The notes under the pieces are model-generated. The model was not told where the DNA came from and did not search any database. It saw only the letters and a list, made by a program, of their open reading frames with translations. 64,000 nucleotides of DNA from Saltatorellus ferox (GTDB lineage Bacteria; Planctomycetota; UBA1135; GCA-002686595): positions 3,100,001-3,164,000 of the forward strand of contig CP036434.1 in assembly GCA_007751475.1 (NCBI GenBank), given 5' to 3'. This document shows, piece after piece, positions 1-8,930 of the stretch. Both the position numbers and the translations under genes were made by a program. Position 1 is the first letter of the stretch. Every line of letters starts with the position of its first letter.

Positions 1-1228
1 TGTCGCTGAAATGGCCGACGGGCGTGAACAGGTAGGCCCAGTCGTAGCCGTCCGGCTCGTTCGCGTGCAGCTCGGTGAGCGTCGGAGTATGCCCGAAGCA
101 GAAGGTCGAGGTGCCATGGCACGCGTCGAAGGACGCATCGGTCGTGACGTGCCAGCCGTGCAGGTACTCGGACTCGGAGGTCGTGTTGCTGGCCACCGTG
201 TCGTTTAGCCCGTGAGCGTGGTGGACGGGGATGTTGAAGGCGTTCTCGAGCAGGAAGCGCCCGCTCGTGACTTTGACCATGGTGTCGACGCGCGGCGTCG
301 AGCCAGGAACGCCGCCGACCATGCCGTTCTTGCACTCTTCGTTCTGGGGCCTGCGCACGTGGACTTCGAACATGTCCGTGGGCGCGCCCATCGGCGCGAT
401 GGCCGCGAAGTAGTCCGGATTCTTCAGTCCGATCGCGTACGTGCCGCGTCCTCCCATGGAGAAGCCGGTGAGGTAGATCCGATCCCGATCGACCGGGTAC
501 AGGGCCGCGATCCACTCGATCGCGTCGAAGATGTCCTGTTCGCCTGGCCCGACGTTCGGGTCAGGGTTGTTCACGTAGGCGCTGGAATTCGACCAGTCGC
601 AGCCGAGCTGGGCGAGGCCCCACTCGCGACCATCGGGGGCGATGCCGATCCATCCGCGCGCGTCGAGTTCGGCCGCCATCGCACCGGAGATGCTGCCAAG
701 GCCGCCGCCGCCGTGAAGGTGGCAAACGATCGGCACCGGCGGCCCGTTGGGGTCGAAGCCCGCCGGGAGCCAGAGCTTCGAGTCCATCGGCGTTCCGTCC
801 ACGCTGGAGAAATACGTGAACTCCTGGAGCCCGGAGCCCGCGCCATCCACGGTCACGGTGACGCTGTCGAAGGCGGGCGTACAGGTGAAGCACTCGCGCG
901 CTCGCGCGACCAGAGTATGGGGGCCCTGGCCGAGCGGACCCGTGTCCCAGTCGAAGGACCAGGAGTCCCGTCCCTGGGCGAGTCGCCACGGTCCACCGTC
1001 GACGGAGATGGCGACGCGGCCATTCATGAGCCCCGACGACGCTCCCGAGACCGTGATGACGCCGGACACGGTGTCTCCGGCGACCGGGTCCGAGATCGAG
1101 ACGGAGACGACCTGACCGGAGGCCGAGTTGAGCACCAGCAGGAACCCGCCGAGCCAGGAGGCTCCTGACCGGAGCTGCCGGGAGAGGGCCTGGGATCGCG
1201 AATCAGGGCGAATTTTGGGTGCTTTCAA
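1..1228 (-). CDS. Secreted alpha/beta-hydrolase esterase with N-terminal Ig-like domain (3' end cut by the window)
   Basis: The frame is open from a TGA at 1301-1303 down to base 1, so the C-terminus lies outside. It reads an Ig-like segment (SISDPVAGDTVSGVITVSG) followed by an alpha/beta-hydrolase fold of the PHB-depolymerase/feruloyl-esterase type. An oxyanion-type HLHGGGG motif lies near 732-715 and the nucleophile elbow GFSMGG near 465-450; a distal His-containing stretch (CHGTSTFCFGH) follows near 105-70. No ATG exists in the frame. TTG at 1228 would give a basic n-region and a hydrophobic WLGGFLLVL stretch, a plausible signal peptide; GTG at 1135 is the alternative. Substrate cannot be told; extracellular ester hydrolysis is the inference. 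Uncertain start, confident fold. Confidence 0.72.
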   Translation of the reverse strand, partial: MKAPKIRPDSRSQALSRQLRSGASWLGGFLLVLNSASGQVVSVSISDPVAGDTVSGVITVSGASSGLMNGRVAISVDGGPWRLAQGRDSWSFDWDTGPLGQGPHTLVARARECFTCTPAFDSVTVTVDGAGSGLQEFTYFSSVDGTPMDSKLWLPAGFDPNGPPVPIVCHLHGGGGLGSISGAMAAELDARGWIGIAPDGREWGLAQLGCDWSNSSAYVNNPDPNVGPGEQDIFDAIEWIAALYPVDRDRIYLTGFSMGGRGTYAIGLKNPDYFAAIAPMGAPTDMFEVHVRRPQNEECKNGMVGGVPGSTPRVDTMVKVTSGRFLLENAFNIPVHHAHGLNDTVASNTTSESEYLHGWHVTTDASFDACHGTSTFCFGHTPTLTELHANEPDGYDWAYLFTPVGHFSD

Positions 1229-1388
1229 GGCAGCAGGTGGCGGTAGAAGCTGGATGCGGACGATCCTGGAACCATGGTTCTGGTTCCGGGTTCCGATGCC
1301 TCACAGGATTCTCGCCACAGGCTGGACTGGAGCGCCGTGTGGTCCGCGCGCCGCCCGCCGCGGCTCACGCAGGAGCCAGGGTGCGGCA

Positions 1389-2159
1389 TCAGTCGTCGCC
1401 GCTGACCGGCGTCTGGCCGTAGAAGTCCACGAGGCAGCGGAACAGCTCTTCGTGGCGTTCGCGCATTCGCTCGGGCCGCTCGAAGAAGACCTCGGTCGCG
1501 ACCGCGAAGAACTCGGCCTCGTTGGTGGCGCCGTAGGAGCCGAGGAGCGTGCGTTTGCCGCGGTCGGTCGATTCCTTCAGACGCTCGTACTCGCGACCTG
1601 CCACTTCGACCCACGTGTCATAGGCCTGGCGGTTGCGCGCAGGCGGCGTGCCGTCCGCGTAGCCATCGATCATGTCGAGCTTGTGCGCGAACTCGTGGTA
1701 GATGACGTTGCGCCCGTCGTCATCGTTCGCCGCGCCCTGCCGGGTCGCTCGCCAAGAGAGAACGACCGGGCCGCGGAGCCACGCTTCGCCGAGGCGGTGG
1801 CTGTCACCCTCGCCGCGGACGCCAGGCCCTTTCATGGTCCCGTCGGGTGCGCTGTAGGTGCTGGGGAAGAGGTAGACCGTGCGGACGCCTCGGTAGGCAT
1901 CGTCGCCGAGGCCGAGGATCAGGCGGCAGGCCTGGGCCGCCACGCTAACGCGCATCTCGTCGGTCACTTCGAGGCCCGCGCGACCTTCCCAGTAGACCTG
2001 GTCGATCAGGACCATCGTGAGCTCCTCGAGCCGGGTGCGCTGAGCAGGGGTCAAGTGCGCCACGAACGGTAGCGACTCCATGTAGGGGAGCCACGTGGCG
2101 CGAAAGCCGCCCTCGAGGAGCCGCGCCCTCTTCCACTTCCTGTACAGGCTGATGAGCAT
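1389..2159 (-). CDS. mtfA: M90-family zinc peptidase (MtfA-like)
   Basis: The 256-residue protein matches the MtfA (Mlc titration factor A, peptidase M90) family in length and motifs. HEFAHKLDM at residues 155-163 supplies the two His ligands and catalytic Glu, and a Glu in NEAEFFAV (about 213-216) is the expected third zinc ligand. In enterobacteria MtfA binds the glucose-PTS repressor Mlc; no Mlc gene is visible here, so only the zinc peptidase activity is a safe transfer. There is no Shine-Dalgarno sequence, but a TACGCT hexamer lies 6 nt before the ATG, suggesting a leaderless mRNA. Confidence 0.88.
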   Translation of the reverse strand: MLISLYRKWKRARLLEGGFRATWLPYMESLPFVAHLTPAQRTRLEELTMVLIDQVYWEGRAGLEVTDEMRVSVAAQACRLILGLGDDAYRGVRTVYLFPSTYSAPDGTMKGPGVRGEGDSHRLGEAWLRGPVVLSWRATRQGAANDDDGRNVIYHEFAHKLDMIDGYADGTPPARNRQAYDTWVEVAGREYERLKESTDRGKRTLLGSYGATNEAEFFAVATEVFFERPERMRERHEELFRCLVDFYGQTPVSGDD

Positions 2160-2165
2160 CGGGGA

Positions 2166-2171
2166 AGCGTA
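2166..2171 (-). promoter_or_regulatory. Putative -10 box (TACGCT) for a leaderless mtfA transcript
   Basis: Read on the minus strand the hexamer is TACGCT and only 6 nt separate it from the ATG at 2159. The same TANNCT spacing recurs before several starts in this window. Confidence 0.4.
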
Positions 2172-2503
2172 ACGGGGGGACCCTGGCTCCGGGTGAGGTA
2201 CGTATCGAGGACCGGTTGGAGCCCGCCATCTTCTTCACGTTCGCCCGTTCCTTCGCGCTCTCGAGCTGCTCGTAGGCGGCGCGAATCGTGTGTGCCGCGG
2301 CGTGATCCGGGTCGGGCGTCCTCGCTTCGGCAAGCTGATTGTCCGCTCGGTCGACCCGGGTTTGCAGTCGCTCGATCTCGCGGTCGTACCTCGAAAGACC
2401 GTCCTCTATCGAAACCGCGCAGGGCGCGCCAGCGGTCGTGGAGTTCGCGGGATTCCCGAAGAGTGGGCGGAAGCTCCATCACGGCAGGCCCCATCTCATC
2501 CAA
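2172..2503 (-). pseudogene. Frameshifted small coiled-coil protein gene
   Basis: Two frames each look coding over part of this stretch. From ATG 2503 (or 2479) one frame reads LRESRELHDRWRALRGF and then loses character near 2405. From there the neighbouring frame reads SRYDREIERLQTRVDRAD and IRAAYEQLESAKERANVKK, a heptad-like coiled coil with strong GC3 codon choice but without any upstream start codon of its own. A single-base indel near 2405 would join them. The downstream end is unclear because the second frame runs on into mtfA. It is either a decayed gene or a sequencing error. No family was recognised. Confidence 0.4.
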
Positions 2504-2625
2504 TGCTACTGTGAGAGGGTCGAGTGTGCGGCCAAAGCGTCCACCAGAGCCTCACCGCCTGCAAGAGGACCCGCAAGAGCGCCAGAACCCCGAGTCAGGA
2601 CCGATCCAACCCCCTCCCCAACCGA

Positions 2626-2705
2626 AACGTCTGTACCTGGTCCGTTTGTATCGGATAGCGCCAGGACCCGAAGCGGAACGTTTGTACCTGGTCCGTTTGT
2701 GTCGG
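2626..2705. repeat. Two 29-bp direct repeats (period 51 bp) with internal CGTTTGT duplication
   Basis: Copies lie at 2626-2654 and 2677-2705 and differ at two positions. Each contains CG(T/C)(C/T)TGT, then ACCTGGTC, then CGTTTGT, so the unit is itself a short direct repeat around a near-palindromic core. The stretch 2510-2868 holds no convincing gene. Function unknown; protein-binding sites or the remnant of a small repeat array are possible. Confidence 0.6.
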
Positions 2706-2868
2706 TTGGGGGCAGGGACTGGTGGGGGGATCGGGACGTGGTGGGGACGCTTGAACGGGTGATCGTCTTGAGGAGAGTCAGGAGGAGGGAGGTCTTCCAC
2801 AACAGATCTCGCAGCCGCTCTTCGTGGCTCCCGCCGCCCTTCGTTGAGCCCTATCGAGGCGTCATACT

Positions 2869-2906
2869 CCCCTTGACGATGACCTGGGTAGTCATCCGTC
2901 AAGGGG
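2869..2906 (-). terminator. Hairpin downstream of the secreted propeller gene
   Basis: The left arm 2869-2883 pairs with the right arm 2891-2906 with a single bulged base and a 7-nt loop. It lies 33 bp beyond the stop codon of the minus-strand gene ending at 2939. No T-tract follows, so it would be a weak or Rho-assisted terminator, or an mRNA 3'-end stabiliser. Confidence 0.5.
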
Positions 2907-2938
2907 CAACCAGCAGGCGTCTCGGAAGGTCCTTCCGA

Positions 2939-5071
2939 TTAGCGGACGAGGACGCTGGTAGCGTCCGAGTAGTTGAACGTGGGCACGCCGCCCACGTCCG
3001 CATCGCGGAACCAGCACTGGAAGTTCCAGGTGTCCCCCGCCATGGCCGCGACGGCGCCCGCGGGCTGCGGGATCGACGTCCAGTCGACCGAGGCAGAGAT
3101 CGAACCGGCCGCACCGCTGTTGTAGATCGCGCCGCCCACGCCGCGACCGATGCTTCCACCGAGACACAGATTGCCCGCGCCGCCGCCTGCCATCGGCACG
3201 AAGTCCTGGGTGGTGCTGGCGATGAAGATCGAGAACGAGTCCGCGGGCATACCGGTACAGGTCAACACGAGATCGTTGGCGATGAGCCCCGCGCTTCCGG
3301 TCGCCACGATCGACGCGGCACCGCCGGTCGAGTTCGGCTCCGCTGCGCAGTAGTTCGTCGAGATCCCGCCGGGGATCTCCGCCTGGACGGCCATCTCGAA
3401 CTCGCTGTTCGTGGGCGTCGTGTCATCGAGGATCGTCGCCACCCCCGTGGTCAGGTCGATCGCACAGAACGCTCCGGTTCCGCTCCCCGTGTAGACCGTG
3501 GCGAAGAGCGTGTCCGTGGACCAGTCGAAGTCCATGCCCTGGGCGAAGTTCGCGTTGAGGCCGATCCCGGTCCCGATCGGAGTCCCGAGGCCGGTGCTCG
3601 TGTCGATGGTATAGAGGGAGTCGTCCGAGACGGAGAAGCCGTAGAGGTTGCCCTGGGCGTCGCACGCGATGTCGATCATGAGGTTGGCGGGTGCGATCAC
3701 GCCGACGAAGTCGAACACGCCCGTGTGAATGCTTCCACGGAAGAGGTTGCTGTCCATCCCGTCGTAGTCGGAGAGGTACCAGGTTCCGTCGGGCGCGCAC
3801 GAGAGGCCGGAGAGCCCGGTCAGACTGGCGGGTCCCGTCAGAAGGGTTCCGGTGGGCGTGGAGACGCCCGTCGCCGGGTCGATGGTGACGATCTCGAGGG
3901 TGGCGTCATCCACGCCGTACAGCGTCGTTCCCGAAGGGTCGAAATCGATGCCATACAGGTTGCGGGCCTCGGTGCCGAGCACGCTGAGGTTGGCCAAGAA
4001 GTCGATCGTCTGGCTGGACGCGGCCTCGTTGAGTCGAAGGTTCACCAGCGAAATCGGCTTCGGCTCCGGGCCGGTCGCCACCTGGAAGATCGTCGCGCTG
4101 CGGGCGCCGAAATCCAGGATTGCCAGCGTGCTGGTGGCCGCGTCGTACGAGAAGTCGTAGTAGCCGGAGCCCGCAGCGGGGGCGAAGCCGCCCCAGTTCA
4201 CCATCTGCGGCGCGCCGGTCTCGTCGATGACGTTCACGACGCTGAAGAAGTCTTGACCGCCGCCGGTGGTCGAACGGTCGTTGTAGATAACGAGCCCCTC
4301 GTTCTGGAGGTGCGCGATGTTCTGGCCCGAAACGAAATCGGCGTCGGGATCCTGATCGAAGACGATCGCCGCGTTCGTCACCGAGTTGTCGCCGTTCCGC
4401 GTGAAGGAGAGCACGTTGTTGCCCTCGCGGACCCAGACGTCACCGGTCGCGTCCTCGAAGTCGAGGTCGCGGAAGAACGACCCTTCACTCGTGAAGATCA
4501 CGAACCCATTCGTGCCGTCCCAGATGTCCGCGCCCGTGGCGGCATCCTGGAGCCTCGCGCGGCCGCTTCCAAAGGTCGCCCAGGCGACGCCCTCACCCAG
4601 CGCAGGATCGCCACCAGGGAAGCCCGGGTTGAAGGCGACGCCGCTTCCGCCGCGCCCGTCCTTGACCCAGACCTGCACGCCTGCAGGATCGTAGAGAGCG
4701 ATTCCCTGGGGATCGGAGGCGCCGGAGTCGTAGGCAGCCGCGATCCCGGCCCCAGAGATGTCGAGGCCAGAGTAGCCGCGCGAATTCGGAGCCGACTGCA
4801 GGCCGAACGCGGGGCCGAAGCTCGCAGCGCCGAGCGGATCGGTGACGCGAGCGATGCCCACGGGCGCGGTGGCCCCCGAGCTGTTGAGCCCCGCCGCGTA
4901 GAGGTCAGTGCCGTCCCAGGCGATGGCGGACGGGTTGCTACCGATGAACTCTGGGTTCATCGGATCGGACGTCGAGCTGAGATCGATGGTGCCGATTTCG
5001 GTCAGGCGAACCTGACCGAAGCTCAGGCAGGTAAGGGAGGCGGCGGCGCCGAGAGTGAAGAGAGAGCGCAT
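2939..5071 (-). CDS. Secreted beta-propeller-like protein with DUF4394-like insert and shared C-terminal domain
   Basis: The start is set at MRSLFTLGAAASLTCLSFGQ, a clear signal peptide; an upstream in-frame ATG at 5101 would add ten residues. Residues about 20-340 are paralogous to the protein at 14615-16120, sharing the pattern EFIGSxPSAxAWDGxDLY and RGYSGLDIS. Residues about 350-570 form an insert absent from that paralogue, with NLYGIDFDPSGTTLYGVD and LYTIDTSTGLGTPIG, resembling the DUF4394 propeller type. The last ~138 residues carry the NSTG/NLCLGG/WNFQCWFRD module also found in two other secreted proteins here. No catalytic motif is visible. It probably acts outside the cytoplasm, in the cell surface or matrix. 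Confidence 0.82.
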   Translation of the reverse strand: MRSLFTLGAAASLTCLSFGQVRLTEIGTIDLSSTSDPMNPEFIGSNPSAIAWDGTDLYAAGLNSSGATAPVGIARVTDPLGAASFGPAFGLQSAPNSRGYSGLDISGAGIAAAYDSGASDPQGIALYDPAGVQVWVKDGRGGSGVAFNPGFPGGDPALGEGVAWATFGSGRARLQDAATGADIWDGTNGFVIFTSEGSFFRDLDFEDATGDVWVREGNNVLSFTRNGDNSVTNAAIVFDQDPDADFVSGQNIAHLQNEGLVIYNDRSTTGGGQDFFSVVNVIDETGAPQMVNWGGFAPAAGSGYYDFSYDAATSTLAILDFGARSATIFQVATGPEPKPISLVNLRLNEAASSQTIDFLANLSVLGTEARNLYGIDFDPSGTTLYGVDDATLEIVTIDPATGVSTPTGTLLTGPASLTGLSGLSCAPDGTWYLSDYDGMDSNLFRGSIHTGVFDFVGVIAPANLMIDIACDAQGNLYGFSVSDDSLYTIDTSTGLGTPIGTGIGLNANFAQGMDFDWSTDTLFATVYTGSGTGAFCAIDLTTGVATILDDTTPTNSEFEMAVQAEIPGGISTNYCAAEPNSTGGAASIVATGSAGLIANDLVLTCTGMPADSFSIFIASTTQDFVPMAGGGAGNLCLGGSIGRGVGGAIYNSGAAGSISASVDWTSIPQPAGAVAAMAGDTWNFQCWFRDADVGGVPTFNYSDATSVLVR

Positions 5072-5252
5072 GGGCGAGGGGTCCTTTCGGAGAGGTGGCA
5101 AAAAAGTTCCTTCAACCAGGTCCGGGCTGGCCGCTATCCTGCGGCCTTCCCGTCTGGGGCCGTCAAGGTATCAGCACTGCCCTGACTGCCGTGCTTGATC
5201 GACGACAGTACCGGGACCTCAAGCAAAACCTGAACGTGGACAGCGCCCCAAA

Positions 5253-6767
5253 ATGAGCCCCGAAACCTTGCTCGGCATCGCGCTGGTGGTCCTGTTCACG
5301 GCCGGGGCAGCGGCGATGATCTCCCGCACGCTCCCCGCGCTGATCGTTCTGCCGATCATGGGATTCGCGATCGCAGCGGCGGCCTGGGCTATCACGGGTG
5401 AGCTCACATCACACGATGTGCTCGAGGGAGTCGTCTCGGAGGGAGCGATCAGCCTGCACAAGGCGATGATCGTCACGTTCTTCGGTGGCGCGCTCTCCTT
5501 CGTGATGCAGCGGTCGGGCGTCGCAGAGCAGCTCGTCAAGCAGGGCGCGGAACTCGTGGGAGCCGACCCCCTCGCGGTGGGCGTGTTCTCGCTCCTGCTC
5601 GTCGCCCTGCTCTTCTCCAGTCTGACGGGACTCGGCGCGGTCATCATGGTGTCGATGATCGTGCTGCCGATGCTCAGCACGGTGGGCCTCTCACCGGCGG
5701 CCGGCGCGGGCATCGTGCTGTTCGGGATGAGCCTCGGTGGCGTGGTGAACCCGGCCAACTGGGTGATCTACGTGGAAACGCTCGGCGTGCCGATCGAGGA
5801 CGTCCAGCGGTTCGCGCTCGCTCTCTTCGCGATCGTCACCCTCGGCGGCGTGGCGATGATCCTCGTCGAACTCTTCCGCGGGCGGCTCATTCGACTCGAT
5901 GCGCGCACGTCCGTGATCCTCCTGGGCTTTCTCGGCGTGATCGGCGGAGTGGCGCTCTGGCAGAGCGGCTGGGGCTCATCCGGCGCCCCCGACCTGGAGG
6001 CGGACGCAGGAGATTCGGCTCTGCTCCTCTGGTCCCGAAGGATCGTGCTCGCGGGCTTCGTGCTGCTGCTCCTGCGCATGCTCGTCGATCTCGTTCGGCG
6101 CGCGTCTCGCTGGCGCCACCAGACCGCCACGATTCGCGGCTGGGCCTACCTGATCCCGGTCGTGCCCCTGATCGCGATCCTGCTCTTCGACGTGCCCATC
6201 CTGGCCGCGTTCGCCATCGGCTTCGTCTACGCGATCCTTGCCACCGCCCGGCCAGGCTCGCTGGCCCTGTCCGTGCAGTGCCTGATCGAAGGCGGCGCGA
6301 GCGTCATGCCTGCCATCATCCTGATGATCGGCATCGGCATCCTCATCGCCGCGGTCAAGGGACCGGCGGACTGGGCGGCGACCCACACAGGATCGCCCTG
6401 GCCCGTGCTCGCCGCCATCGAGCCGATCCTCGAAAAGCTCGTGCCGTCGTCGCCGCTCGGCTACGTGCTGGGATTCGGCCTCGCCGCGCCGCTCGCCCTC
6501 TACCGGGGCCCCTTGAACGTCTGGGGGCTCGGGTTCGGCGTCGCCACGATCCTGCTCGGAGCGCAGTCCCTCCCCGCCGCCGCGATCATGGCGATGCTGC
6601 TGTCGGTCGGCCAGGTCCAGGGGATCTGCGACCCCACGAACACCGCCAACGTCTGGATCGCGCATCACCAGGGCGTCGACGTCAACGCGCTCATGCTGCG
6701 CACCCTCCCGTTCGTCTGGGGCGGGGTCTTCATCGGCCTGGCCCTGAGCGCCGCATGGTTCCTTTGA
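5253..6767 (+). CDS. Multi-TM ion-coupled organic-acid transporter-like protein
   Basis: The 504-residue protein is almost entirely hydrophobic with about 12-13 predicted membrane spans. It has two inverted-repeat-like halves with GLGAVIMVSMIVLPMLS near residue 130 and SVGQVQGICDPTNTANVW near the C-terminus, the latter reminiscent of substrate/ion-binding hairpins of the Ion Transporter superfamily (GntP, CitM and DctM-like permeases). The family assignment is tentative. The stop is only 4 nt from the hydantoinase-type gene, so the two are very likely one transcript, and the permease may import that enzyme's substrate. The ATG at 5253 has no clear Shine-Dalgarno. Confidence 0.75.
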   Translation: MSPETLLGIALVVLFTAGAAAMISRTLPALIVLPIMGFAIAAAAWAITGELTSHDVLEGVVSEGAISLHKAMIVTFFGGALSFVMQRSGVAEQLVKQGAELVGADPLAVGVFSLLLVALLFSSLTGLGAVIMVSMIVLPMLSTVGLSPAAGAGIVLFGMSLGGVVNPANWVIYVETLGVPIEDVQRFALALFAIVTLGGVAMILVELFRGRLIRLDARTSVILLGFLGVIGGVALWQSGWGSSGAPDLEADAGDSALLLWSRRIVLAGFVLLLLRMLVDLVRRASRWRHQTATIRGWAYLIPVVPLIAILLFDVPILAAFAIGFVYAILATARPGSLALSVQCLIEGGASVMPAIILMIGIGILIAAVKGPADWAATHTGSPWPVLAAIEPILEKLVPSSPLGYVLGFGLAAPLALYRGPLNVWGLGFGVATILLGAQSLPAAAIMAMLLSVGQVQGICDPTNTANVWIAHHQGVDVNALMLRTLPFVWGGVFIGLALSAAWFL

Positions 6768-6771
6768 TCCC

Positions 6772-8919
6772 ATGACCCAGCGCAAGCTCAAGATCGGCAT
6801 CGACGTCGGCGGGACGTTCACCCATGCGGTCGCCATCGACGTAACTCGCACCGAACTCGTCGGCAAGGCGGTCGTTCCCACGACGCACGGGAGCGAGGAG
6901 GGCGTCGCCGCGGGCGTCGTGCAGTCGATGCTCCGCCTCCTGGAGGAGGCCGCCATTTCACCGGACGAGGTCGTGCTGATCGCGCACTCCACGACCCAGG
7001 CCACGAACGCGCTCCTGGAGGGCGACGTCGCCAAGGTGGGGGTGCTCGGCCTCGGCAGCGGCGCGTCGGGCCTCAGGGCGCGCCGCGAGGCCAACGTCGG
7101 GCGAGTGGAACTCGGTCCGGGCGCGTTCCTGGAGACCACCTTCCGCTACCTCGACGTCACGGGCGGGCTCGATGAAGCGAAGGCCGCGGCGCTCATCGAC
7201 GAGTTGATCGCAGGTGGCGCGAAGGCGATCGTGGCGGCGGAGCCGTTCAGCGTCGATCGGCCGGAGAACGAGAACCGCGTCGTCGCCCTGGCCCAGGAGC
7301 GCGGCGTGCCCGCGACGGCCACGGCCGGGCTGACCCAACTCTACGGGCTGCGCATGCGAACGCTGACCGCGGTGATCAACGCGAGCATGCTGCCGATCAT
7401 GATCGAGACCGCGAATCGCACCGCCGACGCCGTCGCGCGCAGCGGCATCGACGCGCCCTTGATGGTCATGCGCTCCGACGGCGGCATCATGGATATCGAC
7501 GCCATGCGCCAGCGGCCCATCCTCACGATGCTGTCGGGCCCCGCAGCGGGCGTCGCGGCCGCGCTCATGTACGAGCGCATCACGAACGGCATCTTCGTCG
7601 AGGTCGGCGGCACCTCCAGCGACATCTGCCTCATCCGGAACGGCCGGCCCGAGATCAAGGCCGCGGAGATCGGCGGGCGGCGCCTCTTCGTGCGAACGCT
7701 GGACGTGCGAACCGTGGGCGTCGCAGGCGGCTCGGTGCCGCGCGTGCGGCGCGGGAAACTCTTCGACGTCGGCCCCAGGAGCGCTCACATCGCGGGGCTC
7801 GAGTACGAGAGCTTCACGGAGGACCTCGGTGACGTCGAGTGCGCGCTCATGCGGCCGAAGCCCGGCGACCCCGAGGACTACCTCGCGCTGCGTCGCGGCG
7901 GCGATATCACCCACGCGCTCACTCCCACGGGCGCCTCCAACCTCTTGGGCCTCTCCGAGGGCTACGGTCGCGGCCACGCGGCGTCGATTCAGTCCGCCTT
8001 CGAGGCCGCGGGGCGCTACTTCGGTACGAGCGCCAAGGCGGTGGCGACGCGCATGCTGGAGCTCGGCGCTGCGCGGGTGGCCCCCGTGGTCAAGCGCCTC
8101 GTCGCCGAGCACAAGATCGCGGCCACGGATCTCGTCATGGTCGGGGGCGGAGGAGGCGCCGAGGCGGTCGTGCCCTTCACGGCGCGCTCCCTCGGGATGG
8201 AGTTCAAGATCGCCCGTCATGCGGAGGTGATTTCGGCCATCGGTGTCGCGCTGGGGATCCTCCAGGACAGCGTCGAGCGGACGCTTCTTCATCCCACCGA
8301 GTCGGAGCTGCTCGCCCTGCGCCGGGAGGCCTTCGACCGCGTGGCACGGATGGGCGCCGACCCCGAAACGATCGAGGTGCACGTCGAGATCGACCGGCGC
8401 GAGCGGCGCGTTCGCGCGACGGCGAGCGGTTCGCCGCAGCTCCGCACGAAGGATCTCTCGGGCCCGCGTCCCGGCGAGGACGAGCTGCGCGCGATCGCCG
8501 CCGGGCCGCTCGGCGTCGGCGAGACCGAGGTCTCATCGCTCGGCTCCCGCGACTCCTGGCTGCGCACCTTTACCGCCGAGCGGCGAGCGCGCGTCTTCTT
8601 CGGCCTCTTTCGCGTATGGCGCATGCCCGCGACGGTCCTCGACGCGGAGGGCGTCGTGCGCTACGTGACGAAGGACGCCTTCGCCGTGGCGACGAAGGCG
8701 GAGGACGCGGAGGGGCAGCTCTCCGAGCTGATCGAGCGCTATACGACCTGGGGCGACGGCGGCCTCGTGGTGCCCGAGGTCCAGCTCGTGAAGCCGCACC
8801 AGATCGTCGACCTCTCCGGGCTCGGGGAGGCGAATCAGCTGCTGGCGCTCGCGAGCGCCGAGCTCGCGGCGCTCGACGCCGCGGACCCGGTGACGATTCT
8901 GGTCATACCGCGCAGCTGA
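6772..8919 (+). CDS. Hydantoinase/oxoprolinase family protein (HyuA-type)
   Basis: The 715-residue product has the actin-like ATPase fold of the HyuA/5-oxoprolinase alpha family: IGIDVGGTFTH (residues about 8-18) is the N-terminal phosphate-binding motif, HSTTQATNALLEG follows near 72-84, and MLSGPAAGVAAA plus FVEVGGTSSDICL mark the central domain. These enzymes hydrolyse cyclic amides (hydantoins, 5-oxoproline) or carboxylate ketones with ATP. No HyuB/beta subunit gene follows, which is unusual for the classical two-subunit types. It is co-transcribed with the permease upstream and converges on the FAD oxidoreductase 11 bp downstream. Substrate not determinable from sequence. Confidence 0.88.
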   Translation: MTQRKLKIGIDVGGTFTHAVAIDVTRTELVGKAVVPTTHGSEEGVAAGVVQSMLRLLEEAAISPDEVVLIAHSTTQATNALLEGDVAKVGVLGLGSGASGLRARREANVGRVELGPGAFLETTFRYLDVTGGLDEAKAAALIDELIAGGAKAIVAAEPFSVDRPENENRVVALAQERGVPATATAGLTQLYGLRMRTLTAVINASMLPIMIETANRTADAVARSGIDAPLMVMRSDGGIMDIDAMRQRPILTMLSGPAAGVAAALMYERITNGIFVEVGGTSSDICLIRNGRPEIKAAEIGGRRLFVRTLDVRTVGVAGGSVPRVRRGKLFDVGPRSAHIAGLEYESFTEDLGDVECALMRPKPGDPEDYLALRRGGDITHALTPTGASNLLGLSEGYGRGHAASIQSAFEAAGRYFGTSAKAVATRMLELGAARVAPVVKRLVAEHKIAATDLVMVGGGGGAEAVVPFTARSLGMEFKIARHAEVISAIGVALGILQDSVERTLLHPTESELLALRREAFDRVARMGADPETIEVHVEIDRRERRVRATASGSPQLRTKDLSGPRPGEDELRAIAAGPLGVGETEVSSLGSRDSWLRTFTAERRARVFFGLFRVWRMPATVLDAEGVVRYVTKDAFAVATKAEDAEGQLSELIERYTTWGDGGLVVPEVQLVKPHQIVDLSGLGEANQLLALASAELAALDAADPVTILVIPRS

Positions 8920-8930
8920 CTCCTGGGCCT

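Noticed and set aside
2339..5185. Very long plus-strand open frame opposite the secreted propeller gene
   Set aside because: Its composition is Arg/Gly/Val-rich with no family motif, while the minus-strand frame has a signal peptide, a paralogue at 14615 and a clear domain structure. Such antisense frames arise in GC-rich DNA.
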